Origin: JBCCGG01 sp039029395
GTDB taxonomy: Bacteria; Pseudomonadota; Alphaproteobacteria; Kiloniellales; JAKSDN01
Reading direction: 5' to 3'
Assembly: GCA_039029395.1 (NCBI GenBank)
Contig: JBCCGG010000059.1
Coordinates: 1 to 34,122, forward strand
Length of the DNA: 34,122 bases
This document shows positions 1-7,462 of this stretch, one piece after another. The translations under genes and the position numbers were made by a program. The notes under the pieces were generated by a model. It worked only from the letters and a program-made list of their open reading frames with translations, had not been told where the DNA came from and searched no databases. Position 1 is the first letter of the stretch, and the number at the start of each line of letters is the position of its first letter.

Positions 1-143
1 CGGAGATGGTGATGCCTGGCGACAACACCTCGATGTCGATCGAGCTGATCTCGCCGATTGCCATGGACGAGGGTCTGCGCTTTGCGATCCGCGAAGGCGG
101 CCGCACCGTCGGCGCCGGCGTCGTCGCTAAGATCATTAAGTAG
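1..143 (+). CDS. tuf: Elongation factor Tu, C-terminal fragment (gene enters from the left edge)
   Basis: The reading frame starting at base 3 encodes the last 46 residues of EF-Tu, including the domain III signature EMVMPGDN, the segment ISPIAMDEGLRFAIREGGRT and the terminal GAGVVAKIIK before a TAG stop. EF-Tu is the GTPase that delivers aminoacyl-tRNA to the ribosomal A site. Only the third beta-barrel, which contacts tRNA and EF-Ts, is in view; the GTPase domain lies outside the window. Its position directly before rpsJ matches the usual bacterial order fusA-tuf-rpsJ. Many alphaproteobacteria carry a second tuf copy elsewhere, so this may be one of two. Confidence 0.97.
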   Translation, partial: EMVMPGDNTSMSIELISPIAMDEGLRFAIREGGRTVGAGVVAKIIK

Positions 144-162
144 AGCTTTATCGTGTGAACCA

Positions 163-193
163 GGCGCGCCGGTCCTTCAAGAGCCGGCGCGCC
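163..193 (+). other. GC-rich hairpin in the tuf-rpsJ spacer
   Basis: GGCGCGCCGG (163-172) and CCGGCGCGCC (184-193) are perfect 10-bp inverted arms around an 11-base loop. No T-run follows, so this is not a standard intrinsic terminator. It lies 23 bases before the rpsJ start. It could be an mRNA processing, stability or attenuation element separating tuf from the S10 operon; the role is inferred. Confidence 0.6.
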
Positions 194-216
194 GAAGCTT
201 ATCAAGGGGCTTCCTG

Positions 217-531
217 ATGGAGAGCCAAGACATACGCATCCGCCTCAAGGCGTTCGATCACCGGGTGCTCGACCAGTCGACATCGGAGATCGTCAACACG
301 GCCAAGCGCACCGGTGCGCGGGTGCGTGGACCGATTCCCCTGCCGACCCGTCTCGAGAAGTTTACGGTGCTGCGCTCACCGCACATCGACAAGAAGAGCC
401 GGGAGCAGTTCGAGATCCGCACCCACAAGCGGCTCTTGGATATCGTCGATCCGACGCCCCAGACGGTCGACGCGCTGATGAAGCTCGATCTGGCGTCGGG
501 CGTCGACGTCGAGATCAAGCTGAAGGGTTGA
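217..531 (+). CDS. rpsJ: 30S ribosomal protein S10
   Basis: The 104-residue product begins MESQDIRIRLKAFDHR, aligning with the family start, and contains the conserved segment TGARVRGPIPLPTR and the motif EQFEIRTHKRLLDI. S10 sits in the 30S head and is also NusE, the partner of NusB in antitermination. The open frame extends upstream to about base 58, but that part overlaps the tuf 3' end in another frame and has no S10 similarity, so the ATG at 217 is chosen. It is first gene of the S10 operon block, 4 bases ahead of rplC. Confidence 0.97.
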   Translation: MESQDIRIRLKAFDHRVLDQSTSEIVNTAKRTGARVRGPIPLPTRLEKFTVLRSPHIDKKSREQFEIRTHKRLLDIVDPTPQTVDALMKLDLASGVDVEIKLKG

Positions 532-535
532 AGAC

Positions 536-1375
536 ATGCGTACCGGTTTGATTGTCCAAAAGCTCGGCATGACCCGGATCTTCGACGAGGCGGGCATGCA
601 CGTGCCGTGCACGGTGCTCAAGCTCGATCGCTGCCAGGTGGTCGCCCAGCGGACGCGCGAGAAGGACGGCTACAGCGCAGTTCAGCTCGGCGCCGGCCAG
701 GCCAAGGTCAAGCGCCTTTCCAAGGCCGACCGTGGGCACTTCGCCAAGGCCAAGGTCGAGCCCAAGCGCAAGCTGGCCGAGTTTCAGGTGGCCGAAGATG
801 CTCTGCTCGAGGTCGGCACAGAGCTCTCCGCCAGCCACTTCGTGGCCGGCCAGCGGGTCGACGCGACCGGGACCTCGATCGGCAAGGGCTTCGCCGGCAC
901 CATGAAGCGCCACAACTACGCTGGCCTGCGTGCCAGCCACGGCGTCTCGATCAAGCACCGCAGCGGCGGTTCGACAGGTAACTCCCAGGATCCGGGCAAG
1001 GTCTTCAAGAACAAGGGCATGCCGGGGCAGATGGGCGACAAGCGGGTCACCACCCAGAACCTCAAGATCGTCTCGACCGATGACGAGCGCGGCCTGATCC
1101 TAGTCGAGGGCGCCGTGCCTGGCGCAAAGGGAAGCTGGGTCATGCTGCGCGACGCGGTCAAGCGCGCGCGCCCCGAAGAGGCGCCCTATCCGGCGGCCGT
1201 CAAGGAGGCCGCCGCGACGCCGGAGGAGGAGACTCCCGCCGAGGCGCCCGCGGTCGAGGAGACTCCCGTCGATGAAGCGGCTGCAGATGAGGCCCCGGCG
1301 GAGGAAAGCGTCACGGAAGAAACCCCGGCCGAGGACGAAGCGCCCGCCGAGGAAGCCGAGAAGAAGGACGACTAG
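536..1375 (+). CDS. rplC: 50S ribosomal protein L3 with a long acidic C-terminal tail
   Basis: Residues 1-211 are a normal L3: MRTGLIVQKLGMTRIF at the N-terminus, the loop signature SHGVSIKHRSGGSTGN, then PGKVFKNKGMPGQMG near the peptidyl-transferase centre. L3 is one of the first proteins to bind 23S rRNA. E. coli L3 has about 209 residues; this one has 279. The extra 68 residues are Pro/Ala/Glu-rich, contain 25 Asp/Glu and form rough 10-residue repeats (EETPAEAPAV, EETPVDEAAA, DEAPAEESVT, EETPAEDEAP). The tail is in frame and ends cleanly 3 bases before rplD, so it is not a sequencing run-on. Confidence 0.97.
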   Translation: MRTGLIVQKLGMTRIFDEAGMHVPCTVLKLDRCQVVAQRTREKDGYSAVQLGAGQAKVKRLSKADRGHFAKAKVEPKRKLAEFQVAEDALLEVGTELSASHFVAGQRVDATGTSIGKGFAGTMKRHNYAGLRASHGVSIKHRSGGSTGNSQDPGKVFKNKGMPGQMGDKRVTTQNLKIVSTDDERGLILVEGAVPGAKGSWVMLRDAVKRARPEEAPYPAAVKEAAATPEEETPAEAPAVEETPVDEAAADEAPAEESVTEETPAEDEAPAEEAEKKDD

Positions 1376-1378
1376 GCC

Positions 1379-1999
1379 ATGAAGTGCCCGGTGACCACTT
1401 TGGACAATCAGACCAGCGGCGAGATCGAACTCGACGACTCGATCTTCGCGGCGCCCGTGCGCAAGGACATCCTGGCGCGCATGGTCAATTGGCAGCTGGC
1501 CAAGCGACGGGCCGGCACCCATAAGGTGAAGACGCGCGGCGAAGTTGCGGGGACCACCCGCAAGCTCTTCCGTCAGAAGGGCACGGGCCGGGCGCGTATC
1601 GGCGACGGCAAGGTCTCGCAGTTCCGTGGCGGCGGCGTTGCCTTTGGGCCGGTCGTGCGCGACCACAGCCACAAGCTGCCCAAGAAGGTGCGTCGCCTGG
1701 CACTCAAGGCGGCGCTTTCCGCCAAGGCCGCCGAGGGCAACCTGGTGGTGGTCGACGATCTGGCGGTCGAGAACGCCAAGACCAATCAGATGGCCAAGAC
1801 CTTCGCCGGGCTCGGCTGGTCCTCGGCTCTGCTGATCGACGGCGTCGAGGTCAATCAGGGCGTCTTGCGCGCGGTGCGCAACCTGCCCGGCATCGACCTG
1901 CTGCCCCAGCAGGGCGCCAACGTTTACGACATCTTGCGCCGCGATACCTTGGTTCTCACAAAGGACGCGGTCGCGGCATTGGAGGCGCGACTCAAATGA
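1379..1999 (+). CDS. rplD: 50S ribosomal protein L4
   Basis: The 206-residue product has the L4 core: a region around VNWQLAKRRAGTHKVKTRGE, the RNA-binding internal loop GTTRKLFRQKGTGRARIGD, and a C-terminal Rossmann-like part. L4 binds domain I of 23S rRNA and its loop lines the exit tunnel. In E. coli L4 autoregulates the S10 operon; no E. coli-like S10 leader is visible here because tuf directly precedes rpsJ. The stop codon overlaps the rplW start (ATGA), suggesting translational coupling. Confidence 0.97.
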   Translation: MKCPVTTLDNQTSGEIELDDSIFAAPVRKDILARMVNWQLAKRRAGTHKVKTRGEVAGTTRKLFRQKGTGRARIGDGKVSQFRGGGVAFGPVVRDHSHKLPKKVRRLALKAALSAKAAEGNLVVVDDLAVENAKTNQMAKTFAGLGWSSALLIDGVEVNQGVLRAVRNLPGIDLLPQQGANVYDILRRDTLVLTKDAVAALEARLK

Positions 2000-2331
2000 G
2001 CAGCCGGGCACGTCAGATCGAAAGCACCAAGACCACGGTGTCCCAGGAGCGGCTCTACGAGGTGATCCGCGGGCCGCTCGTGACCGAGAAGTCGACCTTG
2101 GCCTCGGAGCACAACCAGGTCGCCTTCAAGGTCGCCATCGACGCCAGCAAGCCGGAGATCAAGAGCGCGATCGAGACCCTCTTCAAGGTCAAGGTCAAGG
2201 CGGTGAACACGCTCAAGATCAAAGGCAAGACCAAGCGGTTTCGCGGTCGCATCGGCAAGCGGCCGGATTTCAAGAAGGCTTACGTGACCCTCGACGAGGG
2301 CCACAGCATCGACGTGACCACGGGGATCTAA
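1996..2331 (+). CDS. rplW: 50S ribosomal protein L23
   Basis: The 111-residue product contains YEVIRGPLVTEKST, the segment NQVAFKVAIDASKPEIKSAIE and VKAVNTLKIKGKTKRFRGRIGKRPDFKKAYVTL, all typical of L23. The protein sits at the exit of the peptide tunnel and docks trigger factor and SRP. About 15 residues precede the usual family start, and the next in-frame ATG lies well inside the conserved core. The first ATG is retained because it overlaps the rplD stop by 4 bases. Confidence 0.95.
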   Translation: MSSRARQIESTKTTVSQERLYEVIRGPLVTEKSTLASEHNQVAFKVAIDASKPEIKSAIETLFKVKVKAVNTLKIKGKTKRFRGRIGKRPDFKKAYVTLDEGHSIDVTTGI

Positions 2332-2334
2332 GCC

Positions 2335-3165
2335 ATGGCGCTGAAGACCTTCAATCCCACCACTCCGGGCCGCCGCGGCCTGGTGCTGATCAAGCGCAAC
2401 GACCTCTGGAAGGGCGACCCGGTCAAGTCTTTGACCGAAGGCCTCTCGTCCAAGGGCGGGCGCAACAACGCCGGGCGCATCACCGCGCGGCGGCGCGGCG
2501 GCGGCCACAAGCGGCGCTACCGCATCGTCGACTTCAAGCGGCGCAAGTTCGACGTGCCGGCCAAGGTCGTTCGCCTGGAGCATGACCCGAACCGGACCGC
2601 CTTCATCGCGCTGATCGAGTACGAGGACGGTGAGCAGAGCTACATCCTGGCGCCCCAGCGGGTCGCGGTCGGCGATACCGTGATCTCGGGCGAGCGGGTC
2701 GACATCAAGCCGGGCAACGCCATGCCGCTGGCCTCGATCCCGGTCGGCACGATCGTGCATAACGTCGAGATGAAGCCGGGCAAGGGCGGCCAGATCGCGC
2801 GATCGGCGGGCAACTACGTCCAGCTGGTCGGGCGCGATGCCGGCTACGCCCTGATGCGGCTCTCCTCGGGCGAGGTACGCATGGTGCGCGCCGAGTGCAT
2901 GGCCACGATCGGCGCGGTCTCCAACCCGGACCAGGCCAACATCAAGCTCGGCAAGGCCGGCCGCAAGCGCTGGCTCGGCAAGCGCCCCGCGGTGCGCGGC
3001 GTCGCCATGAACCCGATCGATCATCCCCACGGCGGCGGCGAGGGCCGGACCTCCGGTGGCCGCCATCCGGTCACGCCTTGGGGCAAACCCACCAAGGGTG
3101 CGCGTACCCGGTCGAACAAAAAGACCGACCGGTTGATCGTGCGCCGTCGGCACAAGAAAAAGTAA
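2335..3165 (+). CDS. rplB: 50S ribosomal protein L2
   Basis: The 276-residue product starts MALKTFNPTTPGRRGLV and ends with the basic sequence typical of L2. The signature NPIDHPHGGGEGRTSGG near residue 225, with the conserved histidine needed for peptidyl-transferase activity in reconstituted ribosomes, is intact. L2 joins the subunits and binds 23S rRNA domain IV. Length is normal for the family. It lies 3 bases after rplW and 13 before rpsS. Confidence 0.98.
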   Translation: MALKTFNPTTPGRRGLVLIKRNDLWKGDPVKSLTEGLSSKGGRNNAGRITARRRGGGHKRRYRIVDFKRRKFDVPAKVVRLEHDPNRTAFIALIEYEDGEQSYILAPQRVAVGDTVISGERVDIKPGNAMPLASIPVGTIVHNVEMKPGKGGQIARSAGNYVQLVGRDAGYALMRLSSGEVRMVRAECMATIGAVSNPDQANIKLGKAGRKRWLGKRPAVRGVAMNPIDHPHGGGEGRTSGGRHPVTPWGKPTKGARTRSNKKTDRLIVRRRHKKK

Positions 3166-3178
3166 AGGAGCGCCTCCC

Positions 3179-3457
3179 GTGCCTCGCTCTGTATGGAAAG
3201 GACCTTTCGTCGACGGCTATCTGCTCAACAAGGCAGATCGCACGCGCGCGTCGGGTCGCAACGAGATCATCAAGACCTGGTCCCGGCGCTCGACCATCAT
3301 GCCGCAGTTCGTCGGCCTGACCTTCGGCGTCTACAACGGCCACAAGTTCCTGCCGGTGCTGGTCACCGAGAACATGGTCGGCCACAAGTTTGGCGAGTTC
3401 GCGCCGACCCGCACCTTCCACGGCCATGCGGCCGACAAGAAGGCACGGAGGGGCTAG
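3179..3457 (+). CDS. rpsS: 30S ribosomal protein S19 (GTG start)
   Basis: The 92-residue product begins MPRSVWKGPFVDGYLL and contains WSRRSTIMPQFVGLTFGVYNG and GHKFGEFAPTRTF, the S19 signatures. S19 forms a complex with S13 in the 30S head near the A and P sites. The start codon is GTG at 3179; an AAAGGAG Shine-Dalgarno at about 3164-3170 overlaps the rplB stop and sits 8 bases before it. No in-frame ATG near the N-terminus would keep the conserved PRSVWKGPF motif. Confidence 0.97.
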   Translation: MPRSVWKGPFVDGYLLNKADRTRASGRNEIIKTWSRRSTIMPQFVGLTFGVYNGHKFLPVLVTENMVGHKFGEFAPTRTFHGHAADKKARRG

Positions 3458-3460
3458 GCC

Positions 3461-3841
3461 ATGAGCAAGCCGCAATTCTCGCGCCTGCTGGCGGAAAACG
3501 AGGCCTTGGCGAGCGCCCAGAGCCTGCGAATCAGCCCTCAGAAGCTGAACCTGGTGTGCCAGTCGATCCGCGGCAAGCGCGCCGAGCAGGCCTTGGCCGA
3601 GCTGACCTTCTCCAAGCGGCGCATCGCGCGCGACGTCAAGAAGGTTCTGGAATCGGCCATCGCCAATGCCGAAAACAATCACCAGCTCGACGTCGACCGG
3701 CTCTATGTGTCCGAGGCGACGGTCGGCAAGTCTTTGGTCATGAAGCGCTTCCGCCCCCGGGCCAAGGGCCGCGCGGCGCGCATTCTGAAACCCTGGAGCC
3801 GCTTGAGAGTGGTGGTGCGCGAGCGCGAGGAGCAAGAGTAA
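3461..3841 (+). CDS. rplV: 50S ribosomal protein L22
   Basis: The 126-residue product contains LRISPQKLNLVCQSIRGKRAEQALAEL-type sequence, with the long beta-hairpin region RFRPRAKGRAARILKPWSRLRVVV near the C-terminus that lines the narrow part of the peptide exit tunnel. The hairpin tip is also where macrolide-resistance changes occur in other bacteria; none is evident by eye. Its TAA stop shares one base with the ATG of rpsC (TAATG), so the two are probably translationally coupled. Confidence 0.97.
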   Translation: MSKPQFSRLLAENEALASAQSLRISPQKLNLVCQSIRGKRAEQALAELTFSKRRIARDVKKVLESAIANAENNHQLDVDRLYVSEATVGKSLVMKRFRPRAKGRAARILKPWSRLRVVVREREEQE

Positions 3842-4518
3842 TGGGTCAAAAGGTCAATCCGATTGGACTGCGCCTCGGCATCAACCGGACCTGGGATTCC
3901 CGCTGGTATGCCGACAGCGGCTACGGCGATCAGCTGCACGAGGACCTGGCGGTCCGCAAGATGCTGCGCGAGCGCCTGCAGCAGGCCGGCGTGTCGCGCA
4001 TCGTCATCGAGCGGCCGGCCAAGAAGGCCCGCATCACGATCCACACCGCGCGCCCCGGCGTCGTTATCGGCAAGAAAGGCGCTGATATCGAGAAGCTGCG
4101 GCGCGACCTTCAAGCCATGACCGGCAACGAGGTGCACCTTAACATCGTCGAGATCCGCAAGCCCGAGATCGACGCTCAGTTGGTCGCCGAGAACATCGCC
4201 CAGCAGCTCGAGCGCCGGGTCGCGTTCCGGCGCGCCATGAAGCGCTCGGTGCAGTCGGCCATGCGTCTGGGCGCCGAGGGCATCAAGATAATCTGCGCCG
4301 GCCGCCTGGGCGGCGCCGAGATCGCCCGCGCCGAGCGTTATCACGAGGGCCGGGTGCCGCTGCACACGTTGCGTGCCGATGTCGACTTTGCCGAGGCGAC
4401 AGCGCGCACCACCTACGGCACCTGCGGGGTCAAGGTCTGGATCTTCAAGGGCGAGATCCTGGCGCACGACCCCATGGCCCAGGACAAGCGGCTCGCCGAA
4501 GCCCAGACCGGCCGATAA
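3841..4518 (+). CDS. rpsC: 30S ribosomal protein S3
   Basis: The 225-residue product begins MGQKVNPIGLRLGINRTWDSRWYA. It has a type II KH domain with the GxxG loop in PGVVIGKKGADIEKLRR and a C-terminal S3 domain containing ICAGRLGGAEIARAER and the segment TTYGTCGVKVWIFKGE. S3 lies at the mRNA entry channel and contributes to helicase activity. The open frame runs upstream through rpsS and rplV in a shadow frame; the ATG at 3841 is the start because the conserved N-terminus begins there. Confidence 0.98.
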   Translation: MGQKVNPIGLRLGINRTWDSRWYADSGYGDQLHEDLAVRKMLRERLQQAGVSRIVIERPAKKARITIHTARPGVVIGKKGADIEKLRRDLQAMTGNEVHLNIVEIRKPEIDAQLVAENIAQQLERRVAFRRAMKRSVQSAMRLGAEGIKIICAGRLGGAEIARAERYHEGRVPLHTLRADVDFAEATARTTYGTCGVKVWIFKGEILAHDPMAQDKRLAEAQTGR

Positions 4519-4548
4519 CAGCGGGGCGCGAGAAGAGGAACACCTGCC

Positions 4549-4968
4549 ATGTTGCAGCCAAAGAGAACCAAATACCGCAAGGCGCATAAGGGCCGCATTC
4601 ACGGTAAGTCCAAAGGGGCGACGACCGTGAACTTCGGTTCCTACGGCCTCAAGGCGGTCGAGCCGGGCCGGGTCTCGGCGCGCCAGATCGAAGCCGCGCG
4701 GCGGGCCATCACCCGCCACATGCGGCGCGTCGGCAAGCTATGGATCCGAGTCTTCCCCGACGTTCCCGTGTCCTCCAAGCCGGCCGAGGTCAGGCAAGGC
4801 AAAGGCAAGGGCGCGCCGGAGTGGTGGGCGGCGCGGGTCAAGCCGGGCCGCATCATGTTCGAGCTGGACGGCGTGTCCCGCGAGGTCGCCGAGCAGGCCT
4901 TCAAGCGGGCCTCCGCGAAGCTGCCGATCGGCACGCGCTTTGTCGGCCGGCTGGGCGAGGAGGGCTAA
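4549..4968 (+). CDS. rplP: 50S ribosomal protein L16
   Basis: The 139-residue product begins MLQPKRTKYRKAHKGRIHG and carries the family segments FGSYGLKAVEPGRVSARQIEAARRAI, GKLWIRVFPDVPVSSKPAEVRQGKGKGAPEWWAARVKPG and FELDGVSREVAEQAF (given here as separate blocks). L16 organises the A-site tRNA pocket of the 50S. The length matches the alphaproteobacterial family. It is 30 bases after rpsC and 3 bases before rpmC. Confidence 0.97.
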   Translation: MLQPKRTKYRKAHKGRIHGKSKGATTVNFGSYGLKAVEPGRVSARQIEAARRAITRHMRRVGKLWIRVFPDVPVSSKPAEVRQGKGKGAPEWWAARVKPGRIMFELDGVSREVAEQAFKRASAKLPIGTRFVGRLGEEG

Positions 4969-4971
4969 GAG

Positions 4972-5169
4972 ATGGATGCCAGCGAGCTGCGCACCAAGAG
5001 CGCCGACGAGCTGAAGGACACCCTGTTGGGCCTGAGGAAGGAGCAGTTCAACCTGCGCTTCCAGAAGGCCAGCGGGCAACTGGAAAACACCGCGCGGGTC
5101 CGCCAAGTGCGGCGCGACATCGCGCGCATCAAGACACTTATGCGCGTCAACAAGCCGGACGCTTCCTAG
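4972..5169 (+). CDS. rpmC: 50S ribosomal protein L29
   Basis: This is a 65-residue, almost entirely helical protein with two antiparallel helices: residues 3-35 (SADELKDTLLGLRKEQFNLR) and residues 38-60 (QLENTARVRQVRRDIARIKT). L29 lies next to L23 at the tunnel exit. The position between L16 and S17 is universal in bacteria and supports the assignment despite the short length. Confidence 0.96.
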   Translation: MDASELRTKSADELKDTLLGLRKEQFNLRFQKASGQLENTARVRQVRRDIARIKTLMRVNKPDAS

Positions 5170-5183
5170 GAGATCAACAGGTC

Positions 5184-5444
5184 ATGCCGCGTCGTGTACT
5201 GCAAGGGGTGGTCGTTAGCGACAAAACCGACAAGACGGTGACCGTCTTGGTCGAGCGTCGCGTCACCCATCCCGTCTACAAGAAGATCGTCAAGCGCTCG
5301 AAGCGCTATCACGCCCACGACCAGGCCAACGATCACAAGGTGGGCGATCTCGTGCGCATCCGTGAATGCCGGCCGATCTCCAAGACCAAGTCTTGGGAGG
5401 TCCTGGGCGAAGACACCGCGGACGCGAACGCCAAGGCGTCCTAG
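5184..5444 (+). CDS. rpsQ: 30S ribosomal protein S17
   Basis: The 86-residue OB-fold protein begins MPRRVLQGVVVSDKTDKTVTV and includes the S17 motif GDLVRIRECRPISKTKSW. It is one of the primary 16S rRNA 5'-domain binders. The frame is open upstream through rplP and rpmC but only the part from the ATG at 5184 resembles S17, and AGGAG at 5168-5172 overlaps the rpmC stop and sits 11 bases before it. The C-terminal dozen residues (EDTADANAKAS) are a short non-conserved tail. Confidence 0.96.
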   Translation: MPRRVLQGVVVSDKTDKTVTVLVERRVTHPVYKKIVKRSKRYHAHDQANDHKVGDLVRIRECRPISKTKSWEVLGEDTADANAKAS

Positions 5445-5455
5445 GAGGGTTCAAC

Positions 5456-5824
5456 ATGATCCAAATGCAGACGTCCCTCGATGTTGCGGACAATTCCGGA
5501 GCGAGACGGGTGCAGTGCATCAAGGTCTTGGGCGGCTCCAAGCGCATGACCGCCGGGATCGGCGATGTGATTGTCGTTTCGGTCAAGGAGGCGATCCCCC
5601 GCGGCCGGGTCAAGAAGGGCGACGTACACCGGGCGGTGATCGTGCGCACGGCCAAGGAGATCCGCCGTCAGGACGGCTCCGCGATCCGTTTCGACAACAA
5701 CGCCGCGGTCTTGATCAACAAGCAGAACGAGCCGATCGGCACGCGTATTTTCGGTCCGGTGACGCGCGAGCTTCGGGCCCGCAAGTTCATGAAGATCGTC
5801 TCGCTGGCGCCGGAGGTGCTGTGA
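5456..5824 (+). CDS. rplN: 50S ribosomal protein L14
   Basis: The 122-residue product, exactly the usual length, begins MIQMQTSLDVADNSGARRVQCIK and has the conserved segments GDVIVVSVKEAIPRG, VKKGDVHRAVIVRT and NEPIGTRIFGPVTRELR. L14 contacts S12-side bridges between subunits and is the docking site for the silencing factor RsfS. AGGAGG at 5443-5448 provides a strong ribosome binding site. The stop shares one base with the rplX start (TGATG). Confidence 0.97.
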   Translation: MIQMQTSLDVADNSGARRVQCIKVLGGSKRMTAGIGDVIVVSVKEAIPRGRVKKGDVHRAVIVRTAKEIRRQDGSAIRFDNNAAVLINKQNEPIGTRIFGPVTRELRARKFMKIVSLAPEVL

Positions 5825-6147
5825 TGGCCAAGAAGTTCAAGATCAAGAAGGGCGATCGGGTGGTCGTGACCACCGGCAAGGACAAGGGCAAGAGCGGCGA
5901 GGTCTTACGGGTGCTGCGCGACAAGGATCGGGTGTTGGTCCAGGGCGTCAACATGATCAAGCGCCACACGCGGCCGAGCCAGACCTCGAGCGGCGGTATA
6001 GTCGAGCGGGAGAGCCCCCTGCACATCTCGAACGTCGCCCATATCGACCCCAGCACCGACCAGCCGACCCGGGTTGGCTACAAGGTGCTCGAGGATGGCC
6101 GCAAGGTGCGCTTTGCAAGGCGTTCCGGCGAAGTTCTCGATGCCTAA
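5824..6147 (+). CDS. rplX: 50S ribosomal protein L24
   Basis: The 107-residue product begins MAKKFKIKKGDRVVVTTGKD and contains a KOW motif (about residues 8-35, GKDKGKSGEVLRVLRDKDRV). Downstream are GGIVERESPLHISNV and a short basic C-terminus. L24 starts 50S assembly by binding the 5' part of 23S rRNA. It starts within the rplN stop codon, implying coupling, and precedes rplE by 14 bases. Confidence 0.97.
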   Translation: MAKKFKIKKGDRVVVTTGKDKGKSGEVLRVLRDKDRVLVQGVNMIKRHTRPSQTSSGGIVERESPLHISNVAHIDPSTDQPTRVGYKVLEDGRKVRFARRSGEVLDA

Positions 6148-6161
6148 AGTGAGATGACGTG

Positions 6162-6704
6162 ATGAAGACCAGGCTGCAAGAACAGTACGAGAGCACGATC
6201 AAGCCGCAAATGATCGAGCAGTTCGGCTACAACAACCATATGTCCGTGCCGCGCCTCGAGAAGATCGTGGTCAACATGGGCGTCGGCGAAGCCGTCCAGG
6301 ATTCCAAGAAGGTCAAGGCGGCGGCCGAGGAGCTGGCCATGATCACCGGCCAGCGCCCGATCGTCACCCGGGCCAAGAAGTCGGTCGCGACCTTCAAGCT
6401 GCGCGAGGGTATGCCGATCGGCTGCAAGGTGACCCTGCGTCGCGACCGGATGTACGAGTTCCTCGACCGCCTGGTCACGATCGCGTTGCCGCGGGTGCGT
6501 GACTTCCGGGGCATCCCGGGCAAGAGCTTCGACGGGCGGGGCAACTTCGCCATGGGTCTCAAGGAGCAGCTGGTGTTCCCGGAGATCGATTACGACAAGG
6601 TCGACGATATTCGGGGCTTGAACATCGTGGTCTGCACGACCGCGAAGACGAACGAGGAGGCCAAGGCGCTCCTCAAGGGCTTCGACATGCCCTTTGTGAA
6701 TTAA
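6162..6704 (+). CDS. rplE: 50S ribosomal protein L5
   Basis: The 180-residue product starts MKTRLQEQYESTIKPQMIEQ and carries VPRLEKIVVNMGVGEA, GQRPIVTRAKKSVATFKLREG, LPRVRDFRGI and the C-terminal part DYDKVDDIRGLNIVVCTTAK. L5 binds 5S rRNA with L18 and contacts S13 in the B1b bridge. A GTG at 6159 lies immediately upstream in frame (GTG ATG); the ATG is chosen as the more usual start, and the difference is one residue. Confidence 0.97.
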   Translation: MKTRLQEQYESTIKPQMIEQFGYNNHMSVPRLEKIVVNMGVGEAVQDSKKVKAAAEELAMITGQRPIVTRAKKSVATFKLREGMPIGCKVTLRRDRMYEFLDRLVTIALPRVRDFRGIPGKSFDGRGNFAMGLKEQLVFPEIDYDKVDDIRGLNIVVCTTAKTNEEAKALLKGFDMPFVN

Positions 6705-6731
6705 GCGGCAGAAGGAAAGGACCGCAGAGCG

Positions 6732-7037
6732 ATGGCAAAGAAGAGCGCTGTCGAGAAGAATTTGAAACGGCAGAAGATGGTCAAGAGCCACGCGAACAAA
6801 CGCGCGCGTCTCAAGGCGATCGCCCGCGACCGGGAGCTTCCGGCCGAGGAGCGTTTTCAGGCCTATCTGAAGCTGGCCAAGCTGCCGCGCAACGGCGCGC
6901 CCAGTCGCGTGCGCAACCGTTGTCAACTGACCGGCAGGCCGCGCGGTTACTATCGTAAGTTCCGGCTGTCTCGTATTGCGTTGCGTGAGCTTGGGTCGGT
7001 TGGGCAAGTGCCCGGCCTGTCCAAGTCCAGCTGGTAG
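6732..7037 (+). CDS. rpsN: 30S ribosomal protein S14, zinc-independent form
   Basis: The 101-residue product begins MAKKSAVEKNLKRQKMVKSH and ends in RCQLTGRPRGYYRKFRLSRIALRELG... followed by GLSKSSW. It is the long form of S14. The short zinc-ribbon form has two CxxC pairs, whereas only one cysteine is present here, so it should not bind zinc. S14 is a late assembly protein of the 30S head. Confidence 0.97.
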   Translation: MAKKSAVEKNLKRQKMVKSHANKRARLKAIARDRELPAEERFQAYLKLAKLPRNGAPSRVRNRCQLTGRPRGYYRKFRLSRIALRELGSVGQVPGLSKSSW

Positions 7038-7052
7038 GAAAGGAGCGTCGCC

Positions 7053-7451
7053 ATGGCGATGAGCGATCCCCTCGGGGACATGCTGACCCGGATCCGCAAT
7101 GGTCAGCGGGCGGGCTTTTCCAAGGTGCGGGCGCCGGCCTCGAAGCTGCGTTCCAACGTGCTGGACGTGCTCAAGCGCGAAGGTTATATCCGCGCCTACA
7201 GCGAGTTCCAGATGGACACGGGCTTCCCGGAGCTCGAGATCGAGCTGAAGTACGCCGAGGGCGCGCCGGTGATCAAAGAGATCGACCGCGTCTCGCGGCC
7301 GGGCCGTCGGGTTTACTCCAAGATCAAGGAGCTGCCGAAGTACTACAACGGCTTGGGTATCGCGATCCTGTCGACGCCGCGCGGCGTCATGTCGGACCAC
7401 GAAGCGCGGGCCGCCAACGTCGGCGGCGAAGTTCTGTGCCGCGTATTCTAG
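7053..7451 (+). CDS. rpsH: 30S ribosomal protein S8
   Basis: The 132-residue product has MSDPLGDMLTRIRNGQRAGF at its start, the middle segment RVYSKIKELPKYYNGLGIAI and the C-terminal signature STPRGVMSDHEARAANVGGE. S8 is a central-domain 16S rRNA binder and in E. coli represses the spc operon by binding near rplE. ATG at 7053 is 8 bases after GGAAAGGAG; a second ATG at 7059 is also possible and would remove two residues. Confidence 0.97.
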   Translation: MAMSDPLGDMLTRIRNGQRAGFSKVRAPASKLRSNVLDVLKREGYIRAYSEFQMDTGFPELEIELKYAEGAPVIKEIDRVSRPGRRVYSKIKELPKYYNGLGIAILSTPRGVMSDHEARAANVGGEVLCRVF

Positions 7452-7462
7452 AGGATTAGAGG

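Noticed and set aside
58..216. Upstream extension of rpsJ
   Set aside because: The frame overlaps the tuf 3' end and the spacer hairpin and has no S10 similarity; the ATG at 217 begins the conserved N-terminus.
1924..3153. Long antisense open frame over rplW and rplB
   Set aside because: It lies opposite highly conserved ribosomal genes, has no recognisable domain, and such shadows are expected in GC-rich DNA. The same holds for the antisense frames at 3071-3835, 3703-4719, 6144-7499, 9763-11028, 12835-13791, 26843-28372 and 30878-33118.
3193..3840. Upstream extension of rpsC through rpsS and rplV
   Set aside because: This is a shadow frame; the S3 sequence begins at the ATG at 3841.
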